From Alicycliphilus sp. UBA6560 (lineage in GTDB: Bacteria > Pseudomonadota > Gammaproteobacteria > Burkholderiales > Burkholderiaceae_C): a DNA stretch of 64,000 bases. The stretch covers positions 124,001 to 188,000 of the forward strand of contig DJJU01000006.1 of NCBI GenBank assembly GCA_002434305.1, read 5' to 3'. The notes beneath the pieces are model-generated. The model had not been told where the DNA came from. It was given only the letters and a program-made list of their open reading frames with translations, and made no database searches. This document shows positions 8,945 through 17,155 of this stretch, one piece after another; within the stretch, counting starts at the first letter, position 1, and each line of letters opens with the position of its first letter. The translations under genes were made by a program, and so were the position numbers.

Positions 8945-9429
8945 GCCAGGCCTCGCAGCAGCTGGGCCATCTCGACGGCCACACGGGCGGCGTCCGAGCC
9001 CTTTTCGCTTTGGCGGGCGATGGCCTGCTCCATGTTCTCGGTGGTCAGGATGGCGTTGGCAATCGGCACGTGCCAGTCCAGCCCCACGCGGGTGACGCCG
9101 GCGCCGGACTCGTTGGCCACCAGCTCGAAGTGGTAGGTCTCGCCGCGAATGATGCACCCTAAGGCGATTAGCGCGTCAAACGGCTCGCCGGAGGCTTCCT
9201 CATCCTCGGCGCGCTGGGCCATGGCCTGCAGGGCCAGCGGCACCTCCAGGGCGCCGGGCACCAGCACATGCTCGATGTCGTCCTCGGCCACGCCTAGGCG
9301 CAGCAGCTCGGCGCGGCAGGCGGCGGCCAGGGTGTTGGTGATGCTCTCGTTGAAGCGCGCCTGGACGATGCCGATGCGCAGGCCCTGGCCGTTCAGTTGC
9401 GGGGCCGTTCCTTTTTCTGCGTCAAACAT
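8941..9429 (-). CDS. ribH: 6,7-dimethyl-8-ribityllumazine synthase
   Basis: RibH condenses 3,4-dihydroxy-2-butanone 4-phosphate with the ribitylamino-uracil to give lumazine, the penultimate riboflavin step. At 162 aa it has the normal length. Recognisable elements: IGIVQARFNESITN, LVPGALEVPLA, ALGCIIRGETYHFE (catalytic His region) and PIANAILTTENMEQA. The start at 9429 follows ribBX by 26 bp, and the stop overlaps nusB. It uses the product of the upstream RibB domain. Confidence 0.95.
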   Translation of the reverse strand: MFDAEKGTAPQLNGQGLRIGIVQARFNESITNTLAAACRAELLRLGVAEDDIEHVLVPGALEVPLALQAMAQRAEDEEASGEPFDALIALGCIIRGETYHFELVANESGAGVTRVGLDWHVPIANAILTTENMEQAIARQSEKGSDAARVAVEMAQLLRGLA

Positions 9430-9455
9430 GGCTGTTCTTTCGTTCGTGTTCGTGG

Positions 9456-10577
9456 TTATGCGTTGGCGACGTAGCCGGTGATCTCCAGCCCGTGGCCGGC
9501 CATGCTGGGCATGCGCCGCGGCTGGCCCATGAGCTGCATGCGCGCCACGCCGCATTCGCGCAGGATCTGCGCGCCCACGCCGTAGGTGCGCAGGTCCATG
9601 CGGCCGCGTTCGGGCGCCTGGGCGGCGCGGGCGCTGCCCTCGAACTGGGCCAGCAGCTGGTCGGCGCTCTCGTTGCAGTTGAGCAGCACGGCCACGCCGC
9701 GCCCGTGCTCGCTGATGTGGCGCAGGCTGGCGTCCAGGCTCCAGGAATGCATGCTGCGCCCGACCTCCAGCACGTCCAGCACCGACAGCGGCTCGTGCAC
9801 GCGCACCGGCACCGATTCATCGGCCTGCCACTGGCCCTTGACCAGGGCCAGGTGCACGGCCTGGCTGGGCACGTCGCGGAAGGCGTGGGCGGTGAATTCG
9901 CCAAACGCCGTCTGCATGCTGCGCGTGCCCACCTTTTGCACCAGCGACTCGTTGCGGCTGCGGTACTCGATCAGGTCGGCAATCGTGCCCACCTTGATGC
10001 CGTGCTCGGCGGCGAACAGCTGCAGGTCCGGCAGGCGGGCCATGGTGCCGTCGTCCTTCATCACCTCGCAAATCACGGCCGAGGGGCTGCAGCCGGCCAT
10101 GGCGGCCAGGTCGCAGCCGGCCTCGGTGTGGCCGGCGCGCATCAGCACGCCGCCGTCCACCGCCTGCAGCGGAAAGATGTGGCCGGGCTGCACCAGGTCG
10201 CCGGCCTGGGCGCCGGGCGCCACGGCGGCGGCCACGGTGCGGGCGCGGTCGGCGGCGCTGATGCCGGTGGTCACGCCCTCGGCCGCCTCGATGGAGACGG
10301 TGAAGGCCGTGCCCATCTTGGTGCCGTTGCGCGCCACCATGGGCGGCAGCTTGAGCAGCTCGCAGCGCTCGCGCGTCAGCGTCAGGCAGATCAGGCCGCG
10401 GCCGAAGCGGGCCATGAAGTTGATGGCCTCGGGCGTAACGTGGTCGGCGGCCAGGACCAGGTCGCCCTCGTTCTCGCGGTCTTCCTCGTCGACCAGGATG
10501 ACCATGCGGCCGGCGCGCAGCTCGGCCACGATGTCGTGAACCGGCGAGATGGGGGCGGGCGTGCGGGGGGTGTTCAT
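9456..10577 (-). CDS. ribB: 3,4-dihydroxy-2-butanone 4-phosphate synthase fused to degenerate GTP cyclohydrolase II-like domain (RibBX type)
   Basis: Residues 1-215 are a complete DHBP synthase, with the acidic metal/substrate loop DEEDRENEGD at 30-39 and the RAGHTEAGCDLA motif; it makes the four-carbon riboflavin precursor from ribulose 5-phosphate. Residues about 230-373 occupy the place of GTP cyclohydrolase II in RibBA, but the zinc-binding Cys-x10-Cys-x-Cys motif is missing: the equivalent stretch reads VHEPLSVLDVLEVGRSMHSW. This matches the RibBX hybrids described in Proteobacteria, in which the second domain lacks cyclohydrolase activity. A separate ribA would then be needed elsewhere. 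The start at 10577 was chosen where the RibB homology begins. Confidence 0.9.
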   Translation of the reverse strand: MNTPRTPAPISPVHDIVAELRAGRMVILVDEEDRENEGDLVLAADHVTPEAINFMARFGRGLICLTLTRERCELLKLPPMVARNGTKMGTAFTVSIEAAEGVTTGISAADRARTVAAAVAPGAQAGDLVQPGHIFPLQAVDGGVLMRAGHTEAGCDLAAMAGCSPSAVICEVMKDDGTMARLPDLQLFAAEHGIKVGTIADLIEYRSRNESLVQKVGTRSMQTAFGEFTAHAFRDVPSQAVHLALVKGQWQADESVPVRVHEPLSVLDVLEVGRSMHSWSLDASLRHISEHGRGVAVLLNCNESADQLLAQFEGSARAAQAPERGRMDLRTYGVGAQILRECGVARMQLMGQPRRMPSMAGHGLEITGYVANA

Positions 10578-10741
10578 GCGAAGGGCTCTCGTCAGGCGCC
10601 TTGCGGCCGGGCCCCGGGCAGCGCGCGTTCTCCGGCGCGGTGCCACCAAAGAACGGGTCGCTGCCGCAGGCGCGGGCCGCGCGGCAGGAGAAGATGGGAT
10701 GCGTCGGTCGATCCCGAAGCGGGCGATTTTAAGCGCCCGCC

Positions 10742-11038
10742 TCAAACCGCCGGGGCGGCCAGGGTCACGTCGCTGGCCGGGTAGGCCACGCAGGGCAGCA
10801 CGCAGCCCTCCGCGCGCTCCTCGGGCGACAGGCCCGGCCAGTCCACGCGGTAGCGCACCTCGCCGCTTTCCAGCACGCCGATGCAGGTGCGGCACGTGCC
10901 GTTGCGGCACGAGCTGGGCCAGTCGATGCCGCCTTGCTCCAGCGACAGCAGCAGCGGCTGCTCGGGCCAGGCGTCGCACTGCGTGCCGTCGTCACCCACG
11001 CGGGCGATGAAGAAAGGCGGGGTGGCGGGGTGGGTCAT
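10742..11038 (-). CDS. Plant-type [2Fe-2S] ferredoxin
   Basis: This is a 98-aa soluble electron carrier. The cluster ligands follow the plant-type spacing: Cys44, Cys49 and Cys52 (CRNGTCRTC) and Cys83 in CVLPCVAYP. Length and the absence of a reductase domain indicate a stand-alone ferredoxin. Its electron-transfer partner is not evident; the nearest genes are riboflavin synthesis (ribBX begins 164 bp downstream on the same strand), which may be chance. The start at 11038 was chosen because the frame upstream is occupied by intergenic repeats. Confidence 0.88.
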   Translation of the reverse strand: MTHPATPPFFIARVGDDGTQCDAWPEQPLLLSLEQGGIDWPSSCRNGTCRTCIGVLESGEVRYRVDWPGLSPEERAEGCVLPCVAYPASDVTLAAPAV

Positions 11039-11061
11039 GGTGCGCTGAATGAATATGGATA

Positions 11062-11117
11062 AAAAACGGCTCCAGCGCTTACTGTGCAAGCGCTGGCAGC
11101 TATCAAAACAGAAGTAA
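11062..11117 (+). repeat. Palindromic intergenic element, copy 2
   Basis: Contains CTCCAGCGCTTACTGTG followed by CAAGCGCTGGCAGCTATC and an AAAACAGAAGTAA tail, matching the family consensus over its whole length. It lies 23 bp upstream of the ferredoxin start, in the opposite orientation. Confidence 0.85.
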
Positions 11118-11150
11118 CGCCGGCGCCTGAGCGGGCCGGCGTGTGTGCCC

Positions 11151-11259
11151 AAAAAACAGGCAGTACAGGCGGTTGCCTTGCAGATCAAGCACTTGCGCGC
11201 GCCGTACAGCGGTTGTCCGAAGTTATCCCCATGATTGTCCAACGGCGGCTGGGATAACC
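11151..11259 (+). repeat. 109-bp direct repeat, copy A
   Basis: By hand alignment, 86 of 109 positions match copy B without gaps, and the two copies are separated by 16 bp. Each copy begins with AAAAAAC, contains ATCAAGCACTTGCGCG and ends in GGGATAACC. Within the copy GTTATCCC (11222-11229) and GGGATAAC (11251-11258) form a perfect 8-bp inverted repeat. Confidence 0.85.
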
Positions 11260-11275
11260 GGTTCATGCACTGCGT

Positions 11276-11384
11276 AAAAAACGGGCAGTGCGGTGCTTTT
11301 CATTGCAAATCAAGCACTTGCGCGGCCCATACAGCGCTGCTCCGCAGTTATCCACACGATTGTCCAACGCCTTCAGGGATAACC
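11276..11384 (+). repeat. 109-bp direct repeat, copy B (with a DnaA-box match)
   Basis: Second copy of the 109-bp block. It carries TTATCCACA at 11348-11356, a perfect match to the DnaA-box consensus; the equivalent in copy A reads TTATCCCCA. The 7-bp arms GTTATCC (11347-11353) and GGATAAC (11377-11383) again form an inverted repeat. It ends 48 bp before the downstream start codon. Confidence 0.85.
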
Positions 11385-11432
11385 CCCGGCCGGCTTGCGC
11401 CCGCTGGCCGCGGCCGGGAACATGGCCGGCCT

Positions 11433-12335
11433 ATGGACCAGCACGACTACTCCCAAGGCGCCGCCTACGTTCGCGGCCAGTACCTGCCCATCGGCCAGGC
11501 CAGCATCCCGATCACCGACTGGGGCTTTCTGCGCTCGGACGCCACCTACGACGTGGTGACGGTGTGGGAGGGCGCCTTCTTCCGACTGGACGCGCACCTG
11601 GAGCGCTTCATGGCCAGCTGCCGGCGCTTCCGGCTGGACGCCGGCCTGTCGCCCCAGGCCATCGCCCAGGTGCTGGAGCAGTGCGTGCGCCTGTCCGGCC
11701 TCCGTGCTTCCTATGTGGAGATGATCGTCACGCGAGGCCAGCCGCCCTGGGGCTCGCGCGACCCGCGCCAGGCGGTCAACCAGTTCTACGCCTTCGCCGT
11801 GCCCTTCGTGTGGATCGCGAACGAAGAGCAGCGCCGGCGCGGCCTGCACCTGCAGGTCAGCGACGTGCAGCGCATCCCCGCCACCAGCGTGGACCCGCGC
11901 GCCAAGAACTACCACTGGAACGACCTGACCATGGGCCTGCTGGGCGCGCTGGACGCGGGCTTTGACACCGTGGTGCTGAGCGACGGCGCCGGCAACGTGG
12001 TCGAGGGGCCGGGCTTCAACGTCTTCTGCGTGGATGCGCAGGGCTGCATCGCCACGCCGGCCGAAGGCGTGCTGGAGGGCATCACCCGCCGCACGGTGAT
12101 TGAGATGGCCGCCGCGCTGGGCCTGCCCCTGGCGCAGCGCGCGCTGCCCGCCGCCGAGCTGCGCGGCGCGCGCGAGGTGTTTCTGTCCACCTCCGGCGGC
12201 GGTGTGCTGCCCGTCACGCGGGTGGACGGCGCGCCCGTGGGCGACGGCCAGGTCGGCCCCGTCACGCGCCGGCTGGTCGACACCTACTGGGCCTGGCACG
12301 GCGACGCGCGCTACAGCACGCCGGTGCGCTACTAG
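11433..12335 (+). CDS. Class IV (fold-type IV) PLP aminotransferase, BCAT/D-amino-acid transaminase-like
   Basis: The 300-aa protein belongs to the family of branched-chain aminotransferase IlvE, D-alanine aminotransferase and (R)-amine transaminases. The PLP Lys is Lys158 in DPRAKNYHWNDL; the family sequences SDGAGNVVEGPGFNVFCV and TPAEGVLEGITRRTVIE bind the cofactor phosphate. Most IlvE-specific substrate-loop residues cannot be assigned by eye, so the substrate stays open. Translation from the ATG at 11433 gives a normal N-terminus; the open frame further upstream runs through a non-coding repeat. No gene partner is close enough to suggest a pathway. Confidence 0.85.
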   Translation: MDQHDYSQGAAYVRGQYLPIGQASIPITDWGFLRSDATYDVVTVWEGAFFRLDAHLERFMASCRRFRLDAGLSPQAIAQVLEQCVRLSGLRASYVEMIVTRGQPPWGSRDPRQAVNQFYAFAVPFVWIANEEQRRRGLHLQVSDVQRIPATSVDPRAKNYHWNDLTMGLLGALDAGFDTVVLSDGAGNVVEGPGFNVFCVDAQGCIATPAEGVLEGITRRTVIEMAAALGLPLAQRALPAAELRGAREVFLSTSGGGVLPVTRVDGAPVGDGQVGPVTRRLVDTYWAWHGDARYSTPVRY

Positions 12336-12368
12336 CGCCCGGCCCGCATCCTTCGCTGCATTGCAGCA

Positions 12369-12421
12369 AAATCGTCCTCCAGCGCTTGCAGGACAAGCGC
12401 TGCAAGCTATTGTTTTTGATA
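12369..12421 (+). repeat. Palindromic intergenic element, copy 3
   Basis: Reads AAAATCGTCCTCCAGCGCTTG, then ACAAGCGCTGCAAGCTAT and a T-rich tail. It fills most of the gap between the class IV aminotransferase and the SDR gene and ends about 20 bp before the SDR start, just ahead of its CACAGGAG ribosome-binding site. Confidence 0.85.
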
Positions 12422-12441
12422 TTCCACAGGAGACTTCATCC

Positions 12442-13356
12442 ATGACTCTCGACTTTGCGGGCCGTGTGGCCATCGTGACCGGTGCCGGCGGCGGCCTGGG
12501 GCGCCAGCACGCGCTGGCGCTGGCCGCGCGTGGCGCCAAGGTGCTGGTCAACGACCTGGGCGGCGCGGTGGACGGCAGCGGCTCGGGCGCCTCGGCCGCG
12601 CAGGCGGTGGCCGACGAGATCCGCGCCGCGGGCGGCGAGGCGCTGGCCAACAACGCCTCGGTGACCGACTTCGACGCCGTGCTGGCCATGGTGCAGCAGG
12701 CCGTCGATGCCTGGGGCCGGGTGGACATCCTGGTCAACAACGCTGGCATCCTGCGCGACAAGTCGTTTGCCAAGATGGACATGGCCGACTTCGCCCTGGT
12801 GGTGCAGGTGCACCTGATGGGCGCCGCCTACTGTGCCAAGGCCGTCTGGCCGCACATGCAGGCGCAGGGCTACGGGCGCATCGTCATGACCACGTCTTCC
12901 ACCGGCCTGTACGGCAACTTCGGCCAGGCCAACTACGGCGCCGCCAAGCTGGCGCAGGTGGGGCTGATGCAGACCCTGGCCATCGAGGGCGCCAAGCACG
13001 GCATCCACGTCAACGCCCTGGCGCCCACGGCCGCCACCCGCATGACCGAGGGCCTGATGCCCCAGCAAGTGCTGGACGCCTTGAAGCCCGAGGCCGTGGT
13101 GCCCGCCATGCTGGTGCTGGCGCACGAAAGCGCGCCCACCCGCACCATCCTGTGCGCCGGCGCCGGCGCCTTCGAGGCCGCCCATATCACCATGACCCAG
13201 GGCGTGTACCTGGGCGTGGGCCCGGACGTGCCCGAGCAGCTGGCCGCCCGCCTGGACGAGGTGACCGACCGCGCCGACGAGCAGGTGCCGCAAAGCGGCG
13301 CCGCCCAGAGCACGCACGAGGTGGGCCGCGCCCTGGCGGCGCACGGCGCCCGCTAG
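12442..13356 (+). CDS. Short-chain dehydrogenase/reductase, (3R)-hydroxyacyl-CoA dehydrogenase-like
   Basis: This 304-aa NAD(P)-dependent SDR resembles the dehydrogenase part of the multifunctional beta-oxidation enzyme (MFE-2/HSD17B4 type). Visible motifs: TGAGGGLG for cofactor binding (about residues 13-20), VNDLGG, NNAGILRDKSF, catalytic Ser in SSTGLYGNFGQ and YGAAK (catalytic Tyr and Lys). The insertion after NDLGG and the FAKMDMADF stretch are typical of this subgroup. It is preceded by CACAGGAG at a good distance. Role is probably in fatty-acyl or related CoA metabolism; the substrate is inferred only. Confidence 0.82.
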   Translation: MTLDFAGRVAIVTGAGGGLGRQHALALAARGAKVLVNDLGGAVDGSGSGASAAQAVADEIRAAGGEALANNASVTDFDAVLAMVQQAVDAWGRVDILVNNAGILRDKSFAKMDMADFALVVQVHLMGAAYCAKAVWPHMQAQGYGRIVMTTSSTGLYGNFGQANYGAAKLAQVGLMQTLAIEGAKHGIHVNALAPTAATRMTEGLMPQQVLDALKPEAVVPAMLVLAHESAPTRTILCAGAGAFEAAHITMTQGVYLGVGPDVPEQLAARLDEVTDRADEQVPQSGAAQSTHEVGRALAAHGAR

Positions 13357-13550
13357 TTGCCTTCAGGCCGCCAGCCCGGCCGGGCATTGCCTGCATTGCA
13401 TATGACACGCCCGGCGCGTGCCGGCAGAGGTTGCAGGCAGTGCCCCGCCGCGGCACCGGCGCTTGATCCAGCCACCGGGCAGGGCACTGCCGGGCGTGCT
13501 AAGTTCCGGCCCCTTCATACGGAACGCACAACAACAAACGCGCCCACCCC

Positions 13551-15098
13551 ATGAGCACACTGCACCAGCGAATCGCTGCCCTGAGCGCAGACCGCCTGAC
13601 CGGCATGCGCCGCGGCATCGAAAAGGAGGGGCTGCGCGTGCTGCCCACGGGCCAGCTTGCGCTCACGCCGCACCCGGTGGCACTGGGCTCGGCCCTGACC
13701 CACACGGCCATCACCACCGACTACAGCGAGTCGCAGCTGGAGCTGATCACCGGCGCGCACCGCACGGTGCAGCAGTGCCTGGATGAGCTGACCGAGCTGC
13801 ACCAGTTCACACACCGCGTGCTGGCCCAGCAGCAGCCGGGGGGCGAGCTGATGTGGGCCTCCAGCATGCCCTGCCAGCTGCCGCCGGACGAGACCATTCC
13901 CCTGGGCCGCTATGGCGGCTCCAACGCCGGGCGCGCCAAGAGCGTCTACCGCATGGGCCTGGGCCACCGCTACGGCCGGCGCATGCAGACCATCTCGGGC
14001 ATCCACTACAACTGGTCGCTGCCGGGCGTGGGCAGCGATGAGTACTTCGCGCTGATCCGCAACTTCCGCCGCAACGCCTTCGTGCTTTTGTTCCTGTTCG
14101 GCGCCTCGCCCGCGCTGTGCCCGTGCTTCGTGCAGGGGCGCCAGCACAGCCTGCAGCCCCTGGAGAGCGCCGGCGGGGGTGCCGTCCGCGCCCTGTACCT
14201 GCCGCATGCCACGTCGCTGCGCATGGGCCGGCTGGGCTACCAGAGCGACGCCCAGGCCAGCCTGCGCGTGAGCTACAACGGCCTGCAGGGCTATGCCGAT
14301 TCGCTGCACGAGGCCTTGACCAAGCCCTATCCGGCTTACGAGGCCATCGGCCTGCGCAGCCTGGGCGGCGACTACAACCAGCTTGGCACCAGCCTGCTGC
14401 AGATCGAAAACGAGTTCTACGGCACCATCCGCCCCAAGCGCACCGTGCACAGCGGCGAGCGCCCGCTGCACGCGCTGCGCGAGCGCGGCGTGGAGTACGT
14501 CGAGGTGCGCCTGATGGACCTGGACCCCTTCGTGCCCGTGGGCATCACGGCCCAGACCATGCGCCTGCTGGACGTGTTCTTGCTGCACTGCCTGCTGACC
14601 GACAGCCCGCCGGACACGCCCGAGGAAATCGCCGTGCTGAAGCACAACCAGCAGCTGACGGCCGAGCGCGGGCGCGAGCCCGGGCTGATGCTGTCGCGCA
14701 ATGGCGCCCAGGTGCCGCTGGTGGAATGGGGCGACCAGGTGCTGGCCGAGTGCGAGCCCATCGCCCAGGCGCTGGACGCCGCCCACGGCGGTGGCGACTA
14801 CGCCCAGGCCCTGGCGGCGGCCCGCGCCACCCTGGCCAGCCCCGACGCCACGCCGTCGGCGCACGTGCTGTCCGAGCTGGTGCAGCAGCACGAGAGCGAC
14901 TTCACCGCCTTCGCGCTGGACCACTCGCGCACCTCGCGCGACGTGCTGCTGGCCCAGCCCTGGACCGAGGCGCAGCAGCAGCGCTACCTGGCCCTGGCCG
15001 AGCAATCCCTGGCCGACCAGCGCGCCATCGAGGCGGCCGACAATCTGTCGTTCGAAGACTGGCGCGAGCGCTTCATGGCTGTCGAGCAACTGGGCTGA
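13551..15098 (+). CDS. gshA: Glutamate-cysteine ligase (proteobacterial GshA type)
   Basis: GshA makes gamma-glutamylcysteine from Glu, Cys and ATP, the first step of glutathione synthesis. The 515-aa protein is of the E. coli type and length (518 aa). Family stretches: RRGIEKEGLRVLPTG (ATP/Mg-binding Glu residues), TTDYSESQLELITGAH, MQTISGIHYNWSLP, SLGGDYNQLGTSLLQIENEFYGTIRPKR and YVEVRLMDLDPF. It is monocistronic here, preceded by a 194-bp gap with no feature I can name and followed by a strong inverted repeat. gshB is not in the window. Confidence 0.95.
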   Translation: MSTLHQRIAALSADRLTGMRRGIEKEGLRVLPTGQLALTPHPVALGSALTHTAITTDYSESQLELITGAHRTVQQCLDELTELHQFTHRVLAQQQPGGELMWASSMPCQLPPDETIPLGRYGGSNAGRAKSVYRMGLGHRYGRRMQTISGIHYNWSLPGVGSDEYFALIRNFRRNAFVLLFLFGASPALCPCFVQGRQHSLQPLESAGGGAVRALYLPHATSLRMGRLGYQSDAQASLRVSYNGLQGYADSLHEALTKPYPAYEAIGLRSLGGDYNQLGTSLLQIENEFYGTIRPKRTVHSGERPLHALRERGVEYVEVRLMDLDPFVPVGITAQTMRLLDVFLLHCLLTDSPPDTPEEIAVLKHNQQLTAERGREPGLMLSRNGAQVPLVEWGDQVLAECEPIAQALDAAHGGGDYAQALAAARATLASPDATPSAHVLSELVQQHESDFTAFALDHSRTSRDVLLAQPWTEAQQQRYLALAEQSLADQRAIEAADNLSFEDWRERFMAVEQLG

Positions 15099-15107
15099 GC
15101 GCGCACA

Positions 15108-15170
15108 GGGTTTGAGGCCTTTTTGGCCTCAAACCCTTGCCAGTCAAGCGCTGGCAGCTATGCTTTTTGA
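15108..15170. repeat. Palindromic element, copy 4 (with terminator-like inner hairpin)
   Basis: A perfect 12-bp hairpin, GGGTTTGAGGCC (15108-15119) and GGCCTCAAACCC (15125-15136) around TTTTT, is followed by the element core TCAAGCGCTGGCAGCTAT (15144-15161) and a CTTTTTGA tail. It lies between the convergent gshA and ThDP enzyme genes and probably terminates both. The stop codon of the ThDP gene (complement of 15158-15160) lies inside the core. Confidence 0.85.
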
Positions 15171-16867
15171 AGCCGCTGCAGCGCTGCGGCGCGCATCCCG
15201 TCCAGCGTGCCCGTGGGCGTGATCGCCTGCGGATCGATCAGGCAGTGCAGCACGCTGGGCAGGCCGCTGGCCCGCGCCCGCGCCAGGGCCGGCGCGAAAT
15301 CCTCCGTGCGCTCCACCCGCTCGCCGTGCCCGCCGAAGGCCTGGGCGTAGGCCTTGAAGTCGGGGTTCTTCAGCTGCGTGGCGCTGATGCGGCCGGGGTA
15401 TTCGCGCTCCTGGTGCATACGGATGGTGCCGTACATGGCGTTGTCCAGCAGCACCACGATGAGGGGCAGCCCGTACTGCACGGCGGTGGCGAACTCCTGG
15501 CCGTGCATCAGGAAGTCGCCGTCGCCGGCGAAGACCACCACCTCGCGCTCGGGCCACAGCCGCTTGGCCCCCACGCCGGCCGGCAGGCCGTAGCCCATCG
15601 AGCCGCAGGTGGGCGCCAGCTGGCTGCCGTAGGTGGTGAAGCGCCAGAAACGGTGCACCCAGGTGGCGAAGTTGCCCGCGCCGTTGCAGAAGATGGCGTC
15701 AGCCGGCAGCACCTCGCGCAGGTGCTGCATCACCGCGCCCATCTGCAGGCTGCCGGGGATGCAGATGGGGGCCGGGTCGCTCCAGGCCAGGTATTCGGCG
15801 CGGGCGGCCTGGGTGTGCGCGGCCCAACGCGGCGCGCCCTGGGGCTGCAGGCCGGCCAGCGCCGCGGCCATGGCCTGCGGCGTGGCGTGGATGGCCTGCG
15901 CGGGGCGGTACAGCCGGCCCAGCTCATCCGCGTCGGCATGCACGTGCACCAGGGGCTGCGCGGGCACGGGAATGTCCAGCAGCTCGTAGCCTTGCGAAGG
16001 CACCTCGGACAGCCGCCCGCCCAGCAGCAGCACCAGGTCGCTGGCGCGGATGCGCGCGAGCAGCTGCGGGTTGGCGCCCAGGCCCAGGTCGCCGGCGTAG
16101 CTGTCGTGGCTGGCCGGAAACAGCATCTGCCGGCGGAACGAGCAGTACACCGGCAGCTGCCACGGGCCGGCGAAGGCCGTCACGTCGCGCACCGCCTGGT
16201 CTGACCAGCGGCTGCCGCCCAGAATGACCACCGGCCGCTCGGACGCCTGCAGCCGCGCCGCCAGCTCCTGCAGCGCGGGGGCGCCGGGGTAGGTCTCGGG
16301 CACGGTGTAGGGCAGGGCGTCGGCCGTCTGCACGGTGTCGGTCAGCATGTCCTCGGGCAGGGCGACCACCACCGGGCCGGGCCGGCCCGAGGTGGCGACG
16401 TGGAAGGCGCGCGACATCAGCTCGGGCAGGCGCCGGGCGTCGTCGATCTGCACCACCCACTTGGCCATGGTGCCGAAGACGGCGCCGTAGTCGATCTCCT
16501 GGAACGCCTCGCGCCCCAGCGCGCCGCGCGCCACCTGGCCGACGAAGACGATCAGCGGCGTCGAATCCTGCTGGGCAATGTGGATGCCCGCCGACGCATT
16601 CGTCACCCCCGGCCCGCGCGTGACGAAGCAAATCCCCGGCCGCCCGGTCAGCTTGCCCTGCGCCTCGGCCATCATGGCCGCGCCGCCCTCTTGGCGGCAC
16701 ACGGTGACGGCAATGCTGGCGTCGTGCAGGGCGTCGAGGACGGCGAGGTAGCTTTCGCCAGGGACGCAGAAGAGCTGCTGGACGCCGTGCAGGAGGAGTT
16801 GCTGGACGAGGATTTGGCCGCCTGTGCGGGAGGGCTTGGCGGAGGTGTTGTGCGGCTGGGTGGTCAT
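15158..16867 (-). CDS. Thiamine diphosphate-dependent enzyme (acetolactate synthase-like)
   Basis: The 569-aa protein has the three-domain layout of the acetolactate synthase/benzoylformate decarboxylase superfamily. Seen: the N-terminal PYR domain with the catalytic Glu in CRQEGGAAMMAEAQGK, a central domain with GGRLSEVPSQGYELLDIP, and a C-terminal ThDP domain with GSMGYGLPAGVGAK and the metal/ThDP motif GDGDFLMHGQEFATAVQYG...DNAMYG. No regulatory subunit gene (ilvN) is next to it, and the FAD-binding details of true IlvB are unclear, so a catabolic homologue is as likely. The last residues and the stop codon come from the palindromic element. The start lacks a clear Shine-Dalgarno. Confidence 0.82.
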   Translation of the reverse strand: MTTQPHNTSAKPSRTGGQILVQQLLLHGVQQLFCVPGESYLAVLDALHDASIAVTVCRQEGGAAMMAEAQGKLTGRPGICFVTRGPGVTNASAGIHIAQQDSTPLIVFVGQVARGALGREAFQEIDYGAVFGTMAKWVVQIDDARRLPELMSRAFHVATSGRPGPVVVALPEDMLTDTVQTADALPYTVPETYPGAPALQELAARLQASERPVVILGGSRWSDQAVRDVTAFAGPWQLPVYCSFRRQMLFPASHDSYAGDLGLGANPQLLARIRASDLVLLLGGRLSEVPSQGYELLDIPVPAQPLVHVHADADELGRLYRPAQAIHATPQAMAAALAGLQPQGAPRWAAHTQAARAEYLAWSDPAPICIPGSLQMGAVMQHLREVLPADAIFCNGAGNFATWVHRFWRFTTYGSQLAPTCGSMGYGLPAGVGAKRLWPEREVVVFAGDGDFLMHGQEFATAVQYGLPLIVVLLDNAMYGTIRMHQEREYPGRISATQLKNPDFKAYAQAFGGHGERVERTEDFAPALARARASGLPSVLHCLIDPQAITPTGTLDGMRAAALQRLQKA

Positions 16868-16967
16868 GGGGCTGACGGGGAAAAGTCGTGACTATCGCGC
16901 AGGGTGTGCGGGTGTGCTGGGCGGCGGGTGCGGCGGTGTTGGGATAGGGGCTTGCTAAGTCGAAGCC

Positions 16968-17020
16968 AAATTGGCCTCTAGCGCCTACTGGATAAGCGCT
17001 GGTAGCTATCTTTTTAGAAG
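16968..17020 (+). repeat. Palindromic intergenic element, copy 5
   Basis: Reads GGCCTCTAGCGCCTACTGG then ATAAGCGCTGGTAGCTATC and a T-rich tail. It is nearly identical to copy 6 (26936-26990) read on the other strand, differing at only a few positions in the core. Confidence 0.8.
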
Positions 17021-17155
17021 AAGGCGCGCGAGGTTGGGATACTTTTGAAGAGGGGCTGGCATTGGGTGCGGGCCCACCTTCTTCGCAACGTCGGCTCTCG
17101 GCCAGGAGCGGTCCTTGAACGCATTCCCACAAGCGACTGCGTCAGACTGCCTGAT

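Larger units (their letters stand above)
11039..11432. other. 394-bp non-coding region with one palindromic element and two 109-bp direct repeats
   Basis: This stretch separates the minus-strand ferredoxin from the plus-strand class IV aminotransferase, so it must hold both promoters. It contains palindromic element copy 2 (11062-11117) and a duplicated 109-bp block (11151-11259 and 11276-11384). The frame of the downstream aminotransferase stays open through the second repeat, but the encoded residues look random, so I do not treat it as coding. Confidence 0.8.

Noticed and set aside
10578..10741. FMN riboswitch upstream of ribBX
   Set aside because: I searched the leader on the minus strand for the conserved RFN pieces (such as the GCGGT and AGTCC helices) and found none in a consistent order.
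11348..11356. Replication origin
   Set aside because: One perfect DnaA box and one near match, with no AT-rich unwinding region and no dnaA, dnaN or parAB genes nearby.
11235..11432. 66-codon N-terminal extension of the class IV aminotransferase
   Set aside because: It would translate the 109-bp repeat copy B; family similarity begins at the ATG at 11433.
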